34,729 nt of DNA. It comes from Chthonomonas calidirosea. Its GTDB lineage: Bacteria > Armatimonadota > Chthonomonadetes > Chthonomonadales > Chthonomonadaceae. This document shows, one piece after another, positions 23,208 to 30,756 of this stretch. Numbering within the stretch: position 1 is the first letter of the stretch; every line of letters starts with the position of its first letter. The DNA is taken from assembly GCA_945878775.1 (NCBI GenBank), contig CAMCUQ010000019.1, forward strand, positions 1-34,729. Direction: 5' to 3'. The notes beneath the pieces are model-generated. The model saw nothing but the letters and a program-made list of their open reading frames with translations, did not search any database and was not told the DNA's origin. Position numbers and translations under genes: made by a program.

Positions 23208-25260
23208 CGGCATTTCCTTTTGACTTTGGCGCGGTTAGGAGATCGATCACCGCAGGGTTGACCTTAAAAGTGATCACAAAACTCATTCGCCGCGCATTAA
23301 CATTCGGTTGCTCACTCGGCTTTTCGGTCGTCTTTTTCGCTACCGGTTTTTCCACAACGGGTGACTTCACACTAGGCTTTAGTGTCACAACAGGTGGAGT
23401 TGCCAACTTAGTTGCCGTCACTACTTTGGGTTGTGGCAACGCGGTCCCGCGTATAATCACCACACCTTTCGGCGGAGCCTGATTCACTAAGTCTGTGAAC
23501 GGAGGCATCTGCTTCACCCGGGGTCCTCCGGGGTTCTCAATCATGACCGGCGCATCAGATTCCGTTGTTGTGTTAGTGGGCGGAGGTGGTGTTAGGCGCA
23601 AGGGACCTCCGTTGAAACCAGGGGGCAGTCCGCCAGGCATAAGGCGTGTTGGTGGCTGATGTGCAGGCGGAGGTCCCGGCACTCCCTGGGGCATAGCCTG
23701 TATAGGGTTAGGATTAGGGTGTGCTGGCATTCCGCCAGGCTTGTTAGGCGGTGGCGTATTTCCGGGAGGCGTGTTTGTGGGTGGTGTGATAGGCTTATTA
23801 GAGGGCAAGCCAGGCAAAGTCGGCGCGCTCCCCGATTGAACAGGCGGCTTTGTTGGACTTGGCTTCGCACTGGAGGTTTGTGCCTCACCTAAATAGCCTA
23901 AGTGGACTTCCGAAAAACCACCCGTTTGTTGCAACGCAAGCACAATCTCGGTCGGTGCAGCCTCGGATTTCGTGTCACCACGTAGAGTGATTGTTCCGCT
24001 ACGCTCGGCACTCAGTTGGGTGAGCCATGTCTCGCCTGTAGTGGGCAATGCACGACTTATCGCGACAAGAATATCAACGACAGGATGTTTCCGCGCAAGC
24101 CCCTCTTCGAGATCACGCTTGAGGCTCAGGTCGTTCTCGACCATCTTTTTGCGAATAGTGAGTCGTTCCGTTACATCCTGCAAATCCTTATTTGCCTGCT
24201 TACGGGTTCTCATGTCTCGCTCTTGTGCATCGAGTTGCTTTTTAACGAAAAGTACCGAACTTGCCACTGCCACGAATCCAACCGTGAGTGCCAAGGCGTT
24301 GTTTCGTCGTCGCATCCCCTCCGCGCGTTTCTCGGCGCGTTCTGTGGGGACAAGATTGATACTCCCAATAGATTCAGTGCTACCCTGCAACGATGCTCCC
24401 ACAGCAACTGCAAGTGCAGTCGAGTCGGTTGGTGCAAGGATTCGCGCTCGTAACGGCTCAACCGGCACATCTAACAAATCTCTTAGCAAAGGCACAAGTT
24501 GGCTTGCATCGCCACTCACCCGCACTTGAGCCAGAGGCAGACTCCCTTGCTCGTTCTGATAGGCAACAAAAGTCCTAAGCACCTCGTCTCGAAGTCTTGT
24601 ACCGTTCGGGTCTACCAGTGCAGAGCGAGAAAATATCACCGCACGATTTGAGACGACGACCATCTCCAGCGTCCCCGCATCGAAATGCACAAGCGCCGTG
24701 GGTTCCGTCATACTATGGAGATGCTCAGCGAGTGCCAAGGAGGAGACAGTGATACGGTCTACCTGCCTGCCCGCGCGGTCACAAGACGCAACAATCTCTT
24801 GAACGAGAGACCGCCGTGTGGCAACCAACAACACCGTTTGTAGCTCATCTCCCATCGCAGGTTCAGGGAGCGTACAGTAGTCAAGAATAACCTCATCGAG
24901 AGGGAATAGTATATACTGTTGTGCTTCATAGGTGACCATGCTTCGCATTTGCTCAGGCTCCGCATGGGGCAATCGGGCATAGCGGACCGTAACAAGGTGA
25001 CGGGGCAAAGTGATAGTCACAGATTTCCCACCGATGCGCCCGTTGCCCAGAGCCTCGTTTATGGCACTGGTGAGGTAGGCGGGCTGTTGGGAAGTGTTTT
25101 GCCAGAACTGGGGAGGCAGGTTCGCTTGTCCCTTACCCAACACTTGTCCCTCTTGAGAGCCTGTCCAACCGATCTCCACTGCGCGCAGAACAGAGGTTCC
25201 CAGTTCAATGGCAACAGTGGAGTTTCTTCCTGAATTTTTGTTAGGCGTACCGTTCGCCAC
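23197..25260 (-). CDS. PilM-PilN fusion (GspL-like) with Pro-rich insert
   Basis: This is a 687-residue fusion. Residues 15-300 form a PilM-like actin-fold domain ('TVAIELGTSVLRAVEIG', 'TALVHFDAGTLEMVVVS'). A transmembrane helix (about 321-339) and coiled coil (343-391) begin the PilN-like part, with a small domain to 458. A Pro/Thr/Asn-rich stretch of nearly 200 residues (463-656) follows, then a short strand-like end 'RMSFVITFKV' (from 657) that may complete the PilN fold. GspL has this order as one chain, so the protein bridges cytoplasm and periplasm. I chose GTG at 25260: AGAGGAGA lies eight bases upstream, whereas the longer reading from 25371 overlaps gspK by 85 bases. Its partner should be the PilO-like protein. 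Confidence 0.85.
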   Translation of the reverse strand: MANGTPNKNSGRNSTVAIELGTSVLRAVEIGWTGSQEGQVLGKGQANLPPQFWQNTSQQPAYLTSAINEALGNGRIGGKSVTITLPRHLVTVRYARLPHAEPEQMRSMVTYEAQQYILFPLDEVILDYCTLPEPAMGDELQTVLLVATRRSLVQEIVASCDRAGRQVDRITVSSLALAEHLHSMTEPTALVHFDAGTLEMVVVSNRAVIFSRSALVDPNGTRLRDEVLRTFVAYQNEQGSLPLAQVRVSGDASQLVPLLRDLLDVPVEPLRARILAPTDSTALAVAVGASLQGSTESIGSINLVPTERAEKRAEGMRRRNNALALTVGFVAVASSVLFVKKQLDAQERDMRTRKQANKDLQDVTERLTIRKKMVENDLSLKRDLEEGLARKHPVVDILVAISRALPTTGETWLTQLSAERSGTITLRGDTKSEAAPTEIVLALQQTGGFSEVHLGYLGEAQTSSAKPSPTKPPVQSGSAPTLPGLPSNKPITPPTNTPPGNTPPPNKPGGMPAHPNPNPIQAMPQGVPGPPPAHQPPTRLMPGGLPPGFNGGPLRLTPPPPTNTTTESDAPVMIENPGGPRVKQMPPFTDLVNQAPPKGVVIIRGTALPQPKVVTATKLATPPVVTLKPSVKSPVVEKPVAKKTTEKPSEQPNVNARRMSFVITFKVNPAVIDLLTAPKSKGNADED

Positions 25261-25286
25261 GATAATATCTCCTCTAATCTCACTAC

Positions 25287-26996
25287 CTATGAGATAGGTT
25301 CTTCGCTGGCTACAGGAGCCTGACCATTTCCCGACGGGGGAAGCTTGGGTGCAGGTTGCCAGTATGTCCAACCAGGTTGACGGGGGACTTCACGCCATTG
25401 GAGCAGGCGCGGTCCTTTCGCAGTCATTTCCACCAACGCACTCACCGCAAACACGCTCAATTGTCCAGACATCCGCACCTGAACACGGACGACATAGGAC
25501 GAAGACTTTGTACAAAGGTAGGGTAGCATCCGTTGATACTGGACCCGACGTATACCCTTCAGGCTAAAGAGGTCTCCAATCGTTTGAAATGCCTGCCCCT
25601 TCTGACGAGGTTCGAGTATTTGTTGAAGGGCGTTACTATCCATACCAGGTACGGTTGCCAATACTTCTGCGGGAGCGGTATTGATGTTCACCACATTTTC
25701 CCGATAAGGCAGACCATCAAAGGTGATCTTATCTGCAATTTGCTGAATGGTACGGCGTGTAAAGCCCGGAACCGAAATCAGATCAGCCAACGAGGTGAGC
25801 GAACCCGATGCACCTCCCTGGTTGTTGTTACCTCCATAAGGATCGCCCCCACCTTGTCCTGGGTTATTTCCGCCCTGACCGGGGTTCCCCCCTCCGCCTT
25901 GTCCAGGATTCCCTCCGTTCTGTCTACTCTTGCGATCGGGAGCTGGAGGACCACCTCCTGGGTCTCCTGGAGGTGGTCCTCCGGGACCATTACTGGCGCC
26001 AGGCGGGTTATTGTTGTTTCCACTTTTGGCGGCGACAAGGCTTTGCACCTGCTCTGGTGTTAGCCCGATCTCAGTCAATTGTTCCTGCTTGGCAGTATTG
26101 ATATTGATGCGCTTTTTACCATCCGCAGAGACGTTCCGCTCTCGGGCAGAGGGGACCAATAACTCTACCAGTGGAATCTGGCTATTTTGAAACAGTTCTT
26201 GAAACTGTGCCGGATCATCGGCATCAGGGTCGTTGTCTTGTGGGTTGTTCTGGTTTGGATTCTGCCCCCCATTTGCCGGAGGCGGACCGGGCAGACCACC
26301 TCCCTCCGGCGTTGCCTGCCGAGTCCCGTAGGAACCCGCTCCACCCACACGGTAACCACTCGCCCCACCCTGATTCTGATCCGTGTCAACGGGAGTCCCG
26401 CTTGCGCTACCATAAAGAATTTGTGGCGACATGCCTTTAACGAGTAACAACTCTTCCACGGAATCGAAGGCGGCTTCCTTACAGTTATAGGGTGTTGGGA
26501 GAGCTAGGTAGTAATCCAATTTCGCGCCCCCTTGCTCGTTCGCTTCATTGCCCTGTCCCTTCCAATCGAGGATCGCATCGACAAGATCGCTGTTATCCCT
26601 AAAGACGGGCAGGCGGCTGAGGCGTGGCTTGTCGGCTCCATTGAGGCTCAAAAAGGCTCCAGTGTCAATCACCTCTATTTTGACATAGGCGTCCCCGATC
26701 TGCATCCAACCATTAGCGTCGGTATTAGAACTTGGCGTGAGAACCCCATACGTCGCACCATTATTGCTCGACTGAGCAAGAGCCGCCATGGCGTACTGAA
26801 TAGCACCTTGCCCTGCCAAAGAACGTTCTGTCTGCCGTGCAAAGTTGTTGCTTGCGCTAATCTCGCGCTGAGTCGTTCCCGCAAAAGAGAGCGCAAGCAC
26901 CGTGAAGATCAGCAGGACAAAGATCACAGGAACCAGTGCCTGCCCCCTTTGTCTTGGTCTCCAAGTTTTCGTTTTCAGAGGTTGATTGAGCCTCAT
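25287..26996 (-). CDS. gspK: Type II secretion minor pseudopilin GspK, enlarged
   Basis: This 569-residue GspK-like minor pseudopilin is longer than usual (about 320). It has a prepilin-like start 'QRGQALVPVIFVLLIFTVLA', with Gly18 at the cut site and no Glu at +5, as is normal for GspK. Blocks such as 'FLSLNGADKPRL', 'AAFDSVEELLLVKGMSPQILYG', 'INTAKQEQLTEIGLTPEQVQ' and 'VNINTAPAEVLATVPGM' are typical; the last two are helix-hairpin-helix-like. Two low-complexity inserts (195-262 and 325-400, Gly/Pro/Asn/Gln, with repeated NPGQGG units) account for most of the extra length. AAGGA lies about nine bases before the ATG, and the start overlaps the GspJ stop as ATGA. GspK caps the pseudopilus tip with I and J. 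Confidence 0.85.
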   Translation of the reverse strand: MRLNQPLKTKTWRPRQRGQALVPVIFVLLIFTVLALSFAGTTQREISASNNFARQTERSLAGQGAIQYAMAALAQSSNNGATYGVLTPSSNTDANGWMQIGDAYVKIEVIDTGAFLSLNGADKPRLSRLPVFRDNSDLVDAILDWKGQGNEANEQGGAKLDYYLALPTPYNCKEAAFDSVEELLLVKGMSPQILYGSASGTPVDTDQNQGGASGYRVGGAGSYGTRQATPEGGGLPGPPPANGGQNPNQNNPQDNDPDADDPAQFQELFQNSQIPLVELLVPSARERNVSADGKKRININTAKQEQLTEIGLTPEQVQSLVAAKSGNNNNPPGASNGPGGPPPGDPGGGPPAPDRKSRQNGGNPGQGGGGNPGQGGNNPGQGGGDPYGGNNNQGGASGSLTSLADLISVPGFTRRTIQQIADKITFDGLPYRENVVNINTAPAEVLATVPGMDSNALQQILEPRQKGQAFQTIGDLFSLKGIRRVQYQRMLPYLCTKSSSYVVRVQVRMSGQLSVFAVSALVEMTAKGPRLLQWREVPRQPGWTYWQPAPKLPPSGNGQAPVASEEPIS

Positions 26997-27910
26997 TGCG
27001 GTGGTCCTTGCGGGTCATTAGAAGGGTCGCCGCCTGCACCAGACGGGTTCGAGCTAACAGGTGTTGTCACGCTATTCGTCACAGGCTTCGGAGCCAATAT
27101 GGGTATCGTTGTCACAAGATTGGAGAGAGAGCCATCTCCGCGTCGCATCGTTACCGTTACCTCGACTGCACTGGGTGGGGAGCGATCTCCCGTGGCTTGA
27201 TTGCTGCTTCCACTGTTTCCACCTTGGTTTCCACCCTGCTCCCCGTTCGCCCCTCCGCCTTGAGGACCCTGTTGATCTTGAGACGGCTGCGGTCGGTTTC
27301 TCTGCTGATAATCCCAGTTTGATCTCCAGTTTCGGTTCACATTGTCCCAAAACCGTAAGTTGATCGATTCAACATGTTGTGCTATTTGAGTCTCTGGAGT
27401 GGCTTGAGACTTTCCCACCAAACTGATGTTTGGCACAGCAACAGTGATCCGACTCAAGGTTCCTTTGACTGCATCAAATTCATAGCGCACCAACTCCACG
27501 TCGGATTGAGGCAGAGAGGAGTTTGCCTGTGCACCAGAGCCAGAGGCACTTGCCAGCATTGTCGAGGCGGAAGCGTCACTCAGCCCTAAGCCTGTTATTC
27601 GATGCGAAAGGGTAGTGAAAGTCAATATTCCAGAGGTTCCCGAAGTTCCCCCGCTAAGCCCGCCATTGCCCACGAAGAGCGACGCCGGATTCCCACCAGA
27701 GGCAAAAGTCGCCTGCAAATCTTGGTTCAGAAAGTGAAATACCCCGCGAATGTCCATAGTCTCTTGTTGACGGACACTAGAGATAGTAAACGCCCTTAAG
27801 CCTGCCGAGACCGCCAACGCCATCGCAGACATAATAATCCCAAAGAGCGTCAGCGCAAGAATGACCTCTAGGAGGGTGTAGGCAGAGCGACTTCTAGTCG
27901 TTCGGGGCAT
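26993..27910 (-). CDS. gspJ: GspJ-like minor pseudopilin
   Basis: This is a 305-residue minor pseudopilin. The leader ends 'RSRSA', followed by Tyr11-Thr-Leu-Leu-Glu15 and a hydrophobic helix. The residue before the cut is Ala10 rather than the usual Gly, which prepilin peptidases tolerate less well. Position between I and K and the size agree with GspJ. The C-terminal third is Gly/Gln/Asn- and then Pro/Ser-rich, atypical for the family. I chose the ATG at 27910 (or the adjacent one at 27913) because GGAAGGGGA lies just upstream; the longer reading from 28069 starts deep inside the GspI gene and gives an Arg/Thr-rich leader. Overlaps both neighbours. Confidence 0.8.
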   Translation of the reverse strand: MPRTTRSRSAYTLLEVILALTLFGIIMSAMALAVSAGLRAFTISSVRQQETMDIRGVFHFLNQDLQATFASGGNPASLFVGNGGLSGGTSGTSGILTFTTLSHRITGLGLSDASASTMLASASGSGAQANSSLPQSDVELVRYEFDAVKGTLSRITVAVPNISLVGKSQATPETQIAQHVESINLRFWDNVNRNWRSNWDYQQRNRPQPSQDQQGPQGGGANGEQGGNQGGNSGSSNQATGDRSPPSAVEVTVTMRRGDGSLSNLVTTIPILAPKPVTNSVTTPVSSNPSGAGGDPSNDPQGPPQ

Positions 27911-28385
27911 CATTGCCGTCCCCTTCCCCAGAGTCACCGTTAGGCGTGTCTTGCTGCTCCTTGTCCTGGTCAGAGTCCTTTTCGTCCTGCTTCTGTTCGT
28001 CCGGGTTATACCGAATGTAGGTCGTGAAAGTGCGCCTTTGTGGGTGGTTTGGGTCTCTCCACTCCACAATAATGGTCACCCGATACAGATGTTCAAACTC
28101 GCCAGTCTCGACTCTCTGGGTATACCGATAACCCTGATAGGGTTCGCCATAGTCTCCCTGCTTCTCGCCAGACGCAATCTGTTCTGGTTGAAGCGAGAGT
28201 TGCGTGATCAAGTGCTGTGCCAGGAGAGCCGACTTCTCGAAGTGTTCTGAGATACTGGTCGCTTGTGTGGAAGAGGTGATCGCCCCAAGTGTCGCCGCAA
28301 TGCCAACGGCAAGCAGTACCGCCGCCACAACCATCTCAACAAGCGTGAAACCCACCTGTTTTCGTTTATGACTTCGAGCAGACAT
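27894..28385 (-). CDS. gspI: GspI-like minor pseudopilin
   Basis: This 163-residue minor pseudopilin has a basic leader ending in Gly12, then Phe13-Thr-Leu-Val-Glu17 and the helix 'MVVAAVLLAVGIAATLGAI'. The 'AVLLAVGIAA' pattern and the short globular part agree with GspI/PilV-like proteins. The C-terminal 35 residues are very acidic and Gln-rich, an unusual tail. GGAGG lies about 13 bases before the ATG, a wide gap. It lies 5 bp after gspH and overlaps gspJ, within the pseudopilin block G-H-I-J-K. The assignment to I rests on order as well as sequence. Confidence 0.8.
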   Translation of the reverse strand: MSARSHKRKQVGFTLVEMVVAAVLLAVGIAATLGAITSSTQATSISEHFEKSALLAQHLITQLSLQPEQIASGEKQGDYGEPYQGYRYTQRVETGEFEHLYRVTIIVEWRDPNHPQRRTFTTYIRYNPDEQKQDEKDSDQDKEQQDTPNGDSGEGDGNDAPND

Positions 28386-28390
28386 TTCGG

Positions 28391-28954
28391 CTACTGTTCC
28401 TCCGTAATAATCTGCCCAGTCGTCGGGAAAACCTTGATAGTGGCGGCATACCCATTTTCATTGATAATACTAACGCGTGCGCCTTCGTTGGTTCCATCAC
28501 TATGAAAATGCAGGCTCTCGGCGGTGAGATTACCCGCCGAACTGGTCACAGCACCACTATTCCCCAAAGAGAACGCCGTGATCACCGTCCCCTCGCGTAA
28601 CTGATACCCCCGCTTGCTACCCGGTGTCGCCTTGTCCTGCAATGTCGTATCCTCGCCAGAGGTAAAAGCGACAGGCAACTCTTTTTGGGGCTGAAGAGGA
28701 TTCGTCTCAAGGACAAAGGTCTGCATCTGCGTGTCGAAATGTACCGAAACCGTCGTATCCTTATTGACGGCGCGTTCTCTCGCATCCGCAAACAGTTCGG
28801 TAATGTCGCGCACTACGCCTTGAAAGCGTGTTCGCTCCCAAAAATGGGAGTAGGATGGCACGACAATGCTCGCCACTGTTGCGATAATAACGATGATGAC
28901 GACCAACTCAATGAGAGTAAAGCCCTGCACCTGAGCACGACGGTAACGTTTCAT
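28391..28954 (-). CDS. gspH: GspH-like minor pseudopilin
   Basis: This 187-residue minor pseudopilin has leader cut site Gly11, then Phe12-Thr-Leu-Ile-Glu16 and a long hydrophobic helix. The following 'FADARERAVNKDTTVSVHFD' segment is characteristic of GspH/FimT pilins, and the rest forms the expected beta-rich globular domain. No strong ribosome site is visible before the ATG, so translation may be coupled to gspG, which ends 6 bp upstream. It would sit in the tip or shaft of the pseudopilus. Confidence 0.85.
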   Translation of the reverse strand: MKRYRRAQVQGFTLIELVVIIVIIATVASIVVPSYSHFWERTRFQGVVRDITELFADARERAVNKDTTVSVHFDTQMQTFVLETNPLQPQKELPVAFTSGEDTTLQDKATPGSKRGYQLREGTVITAFSLGNSGAVTSSAGNLTAESLHFHSDGTNEGARVSIINENGYAATIKVFPTTGQIITEEQ

Positions 28955-28960
28955 CTTGGA

Positions 28961-29392
28961 TTACTTCTGGAGATTCCAGTGCTGAATATCGTCTGCCGTT
29001 CCCAACTGTCCATCGGGTCCCGGCGAAACAATGTCATACTCACGCCCTGCGTCTCCCGGCTGCTTATAGGTATAGTCGTGATCCCATGCATCTTTGGGAA
29101 CAGTGGTAACATCTTTTAGGTAGGGACCATTCCAGCCCTTCTCTCCGGCGTTTACCAACAGTGCCGAAAGCCCTTGGCTCGAAGTAGGATAGTGCCCTAC
29201 GTCTATTTGATAGAGTTCGAGTTGGGTTCTGAAGGTTTGGATGGTAGAAACAGCACTCGACCTTTTCGCGTCTTCGGTACGCCCCAAAAACCTCGGCAAA
29301 ACGGTGGCGGCGAGGATCGCCACAATAACAATAACGACAACCAATTCGATAAGGGTAAAACCGCCCTGACGGTATCTTACATCACGTTTCAA
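28961..29392 (-). CDS. gspG: Major pseudopilin GspG
   Basis: This 143-residue major pseudopilin begins with TTG, with GGAGG (29403-29399) six bases upstream. The cut site is Gly11, then Phe12-Thr-Leu-Ile-Glu16 and the hydrophobic assembly helix. The GspG signature 'HYPTSSQGLSALLVNAG' and the C-terminal calcium-site loop 'SPGPDGQLGTADDI' are both present, and the length is normal. It polymerises into the periplasmic pseudopilus. This gene argues most strongly that the operon is of type II secretion rather than of retractile-pilus type. Cotranscribed with gspF upstream (36-bp gap). Confidence 0.95.
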   Translation of the reverse strand: MKRDVRYRQGGFTLIELVVVIVIVAILAATVLPRFLGRTEDAKRSSAVSTIQTFRTQLELYQIDVGHYPTSSQGLSALLVNAGEKGWNGPYLKDVTTVPKDAWDHDYTYKQPGDAGREYDIVSPGPDGQLGTADDIQHWNLQK

Positions 29393-29428
29393 AGAGAACC
29401 TCCTTTAGCAATAACGTGCCTCCCGCGC

Positions 29429-30667
29429 CTATTTTACAAGCGTGTTGATCTGGAAGATGGGAAGCAGAATCGAAAGCACAACAAACCCAATGAAAGCACC
29501 CATAAACAGCACCACCGCCGGCTCGACGAGACTCGTCAAACGGCGCATTGTGCTATCTACCTCAAAATCGAGTGTGTTCGCGGTACGAAGCAAGAGGGCG
29601 GGCAGTCGCCCTGTCTCCTCCCCCACTGCGGTCATATGACGCACAACAGGCAAAAAGATGTCGGATCGCTCCATCGCATGATTTAGCGTCTCCCCTTGTC
29701 GTACCCCACCACGCACCTCCAGCAACGCTTCAGAGGCGATGACATTCCCCAATGCAGAGGCGGCAATATCCATCGCTTCCAAAATTGGAACGCCTCCACT
29801 CAAGAGAGTGCCAATGGTTCGTACCAATCGCGAGGAGATCAGCTTTTGGATCAACTTACCAAACACAGGCATTTTCAGTCGAAAATTGTCGTAAATATGG
29901 CGTCCCGCACGGGTATTTGTCCAGAGCCGAAAGCCGTACCAGACACCAAACCCCACGAGCAGAATAGCCCACCAAAAGGAGCTAACCACGCTGGAGACCC
30001 CAATGAGAAATTGTGTGGGCATGGGAAGTGCCGCCCCCAACCCCTTGAAGACACCGGAGAGCTTGGGAATGGCGAATGTGAGCAAAAAAACTAGGGAGAG
30101 GACAGCAACAGAGACGAGGATTGCAGGATAGGTGAGCGCGGAGATGACCTGACTGCGGCGCATCTGCTCCTTCTCCATAAAGTCGGCAAGGCGCATCATC
30201 ACCTCAGAGAGTTGCCCAGAAACCTCACCTGCCCGAATCATGTTGTAATAGAGTGGAGGAAATTCACGCGGGAATTTTGCCAGTGCCTCAGACAAAGGTT
30301 GTCCTGCTCGAATGTCCGACTGCATTCCAGAGAGCATGGCATGGAAGGCTTGGCTCTCCGTCTGCTCGATCAAGACGGAAAAGGCGCGATCCATGGGCAA
30401 ACCTGCATCTAGGAGATCAGACATTTCTCGTGTAAAAAGCAGGAGTTGCATACGTGAGACGCGCCCACCGCGTGAAATCTCACGTGTGCCATTCGCCTCC
30501 TTCTTTGCAGAGGAGCTAACCTGTTTACCATTGGAGGCGATTATTTGGGTTGGATACGCACCCGTCGAGCGTACTTTTACCGCCGCCTCCGCCGTATCGT
30601 GCGCAAAGATGGTTCCTTGAACTGTTTTCCCAGATTTATCGACCGCTTCATATTGAAAGTCTGGCAT
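29429..30667 (-). CDS. gspF: Type II secretion platform protein GspF/PilC
   Basis: This 412-residue polytopic inner-membrane protein has two T2SF domains (about 75-198 and 278-400) and membrane helices near 181-200, 221-243 and 383-404. The N-terminus 'FQYEAVDKSGKTVQGTI' is the family's usual opening. It couples the cytoplasmic ATPase to pseudopilus assembly. Length is normal, with no low-complexity insert. The ATG has only a weak ribosome site. In the 89-bp gap after gspE there are two small hairpins (GTGTCC/GGACAC at 30728-30742, AGGC/GCCT at 30695-30707), the second followed by T-rich RNA, perhaps a weak attenuator. Confidence 0.95.
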   Translation of the reverse strand: MPDFQYEAVDKSGKTVQGTIFAHDTAEAAVKVRSTGAYPTQIIASNGKQVSSSAKKEANGTREISRGGRVSRMQLLLFTREMSDLLDAGLPMDRAFSVLIEQTESQAFHAMLSGMQSDIRAGQPLSEALAKFPREFPPLYYNMIRAGEVSGQLSEVMMRLADFMEKEQMRRSQVISALTYPAILVSVAVLSLVFLLTFAIPKLSGVFKGLGAALPMPTQFLIGVSSVVSSFWWAILLVGFGVWYGFRLWTNTRAGRHIYDNFRLKMPVFGKLIQKLISSRLVRTIGTLLSGGVPILEAMDIAASALGNVIASEALLEVRGGVRQGETLNHAMERSDIFLPVVRHMTAVGEETGRLPALLLRTANTLDFEVDSTMRRLTSLVEPAVVLFMGAFIGFVVLSILLPIFQINTLVK

Positions 30668-30756
30668 AGAGCGTGTTGTATCCCCAAAAGAAAGAGGCTA
30701 AGTGCCTAACATGTTGTCACCCTCATCGTGTCCTTTGGACACCAAGGTGAAAACGA

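Noticed and set aside
25261-25371. Longer 5' end for the PilM-PilN gene
   Set aside because: It would overlap gspK by 85 bases and include the AGAGGAGA ribosome site of the GTG at 25260.
25797-26024. Repetitive DNA resembling a short tandem array
   Set aside because: It is coding low-complexity sequence of gspK, not a CRISPR or intergenic repeat: units are short, uneven and in frame.
27911-28069. Longer 5' end for gspJ
   Set aside because: It gives an Arg/Thr-rich leader read out of frame through the gspI end, unlike any prepilin leader.
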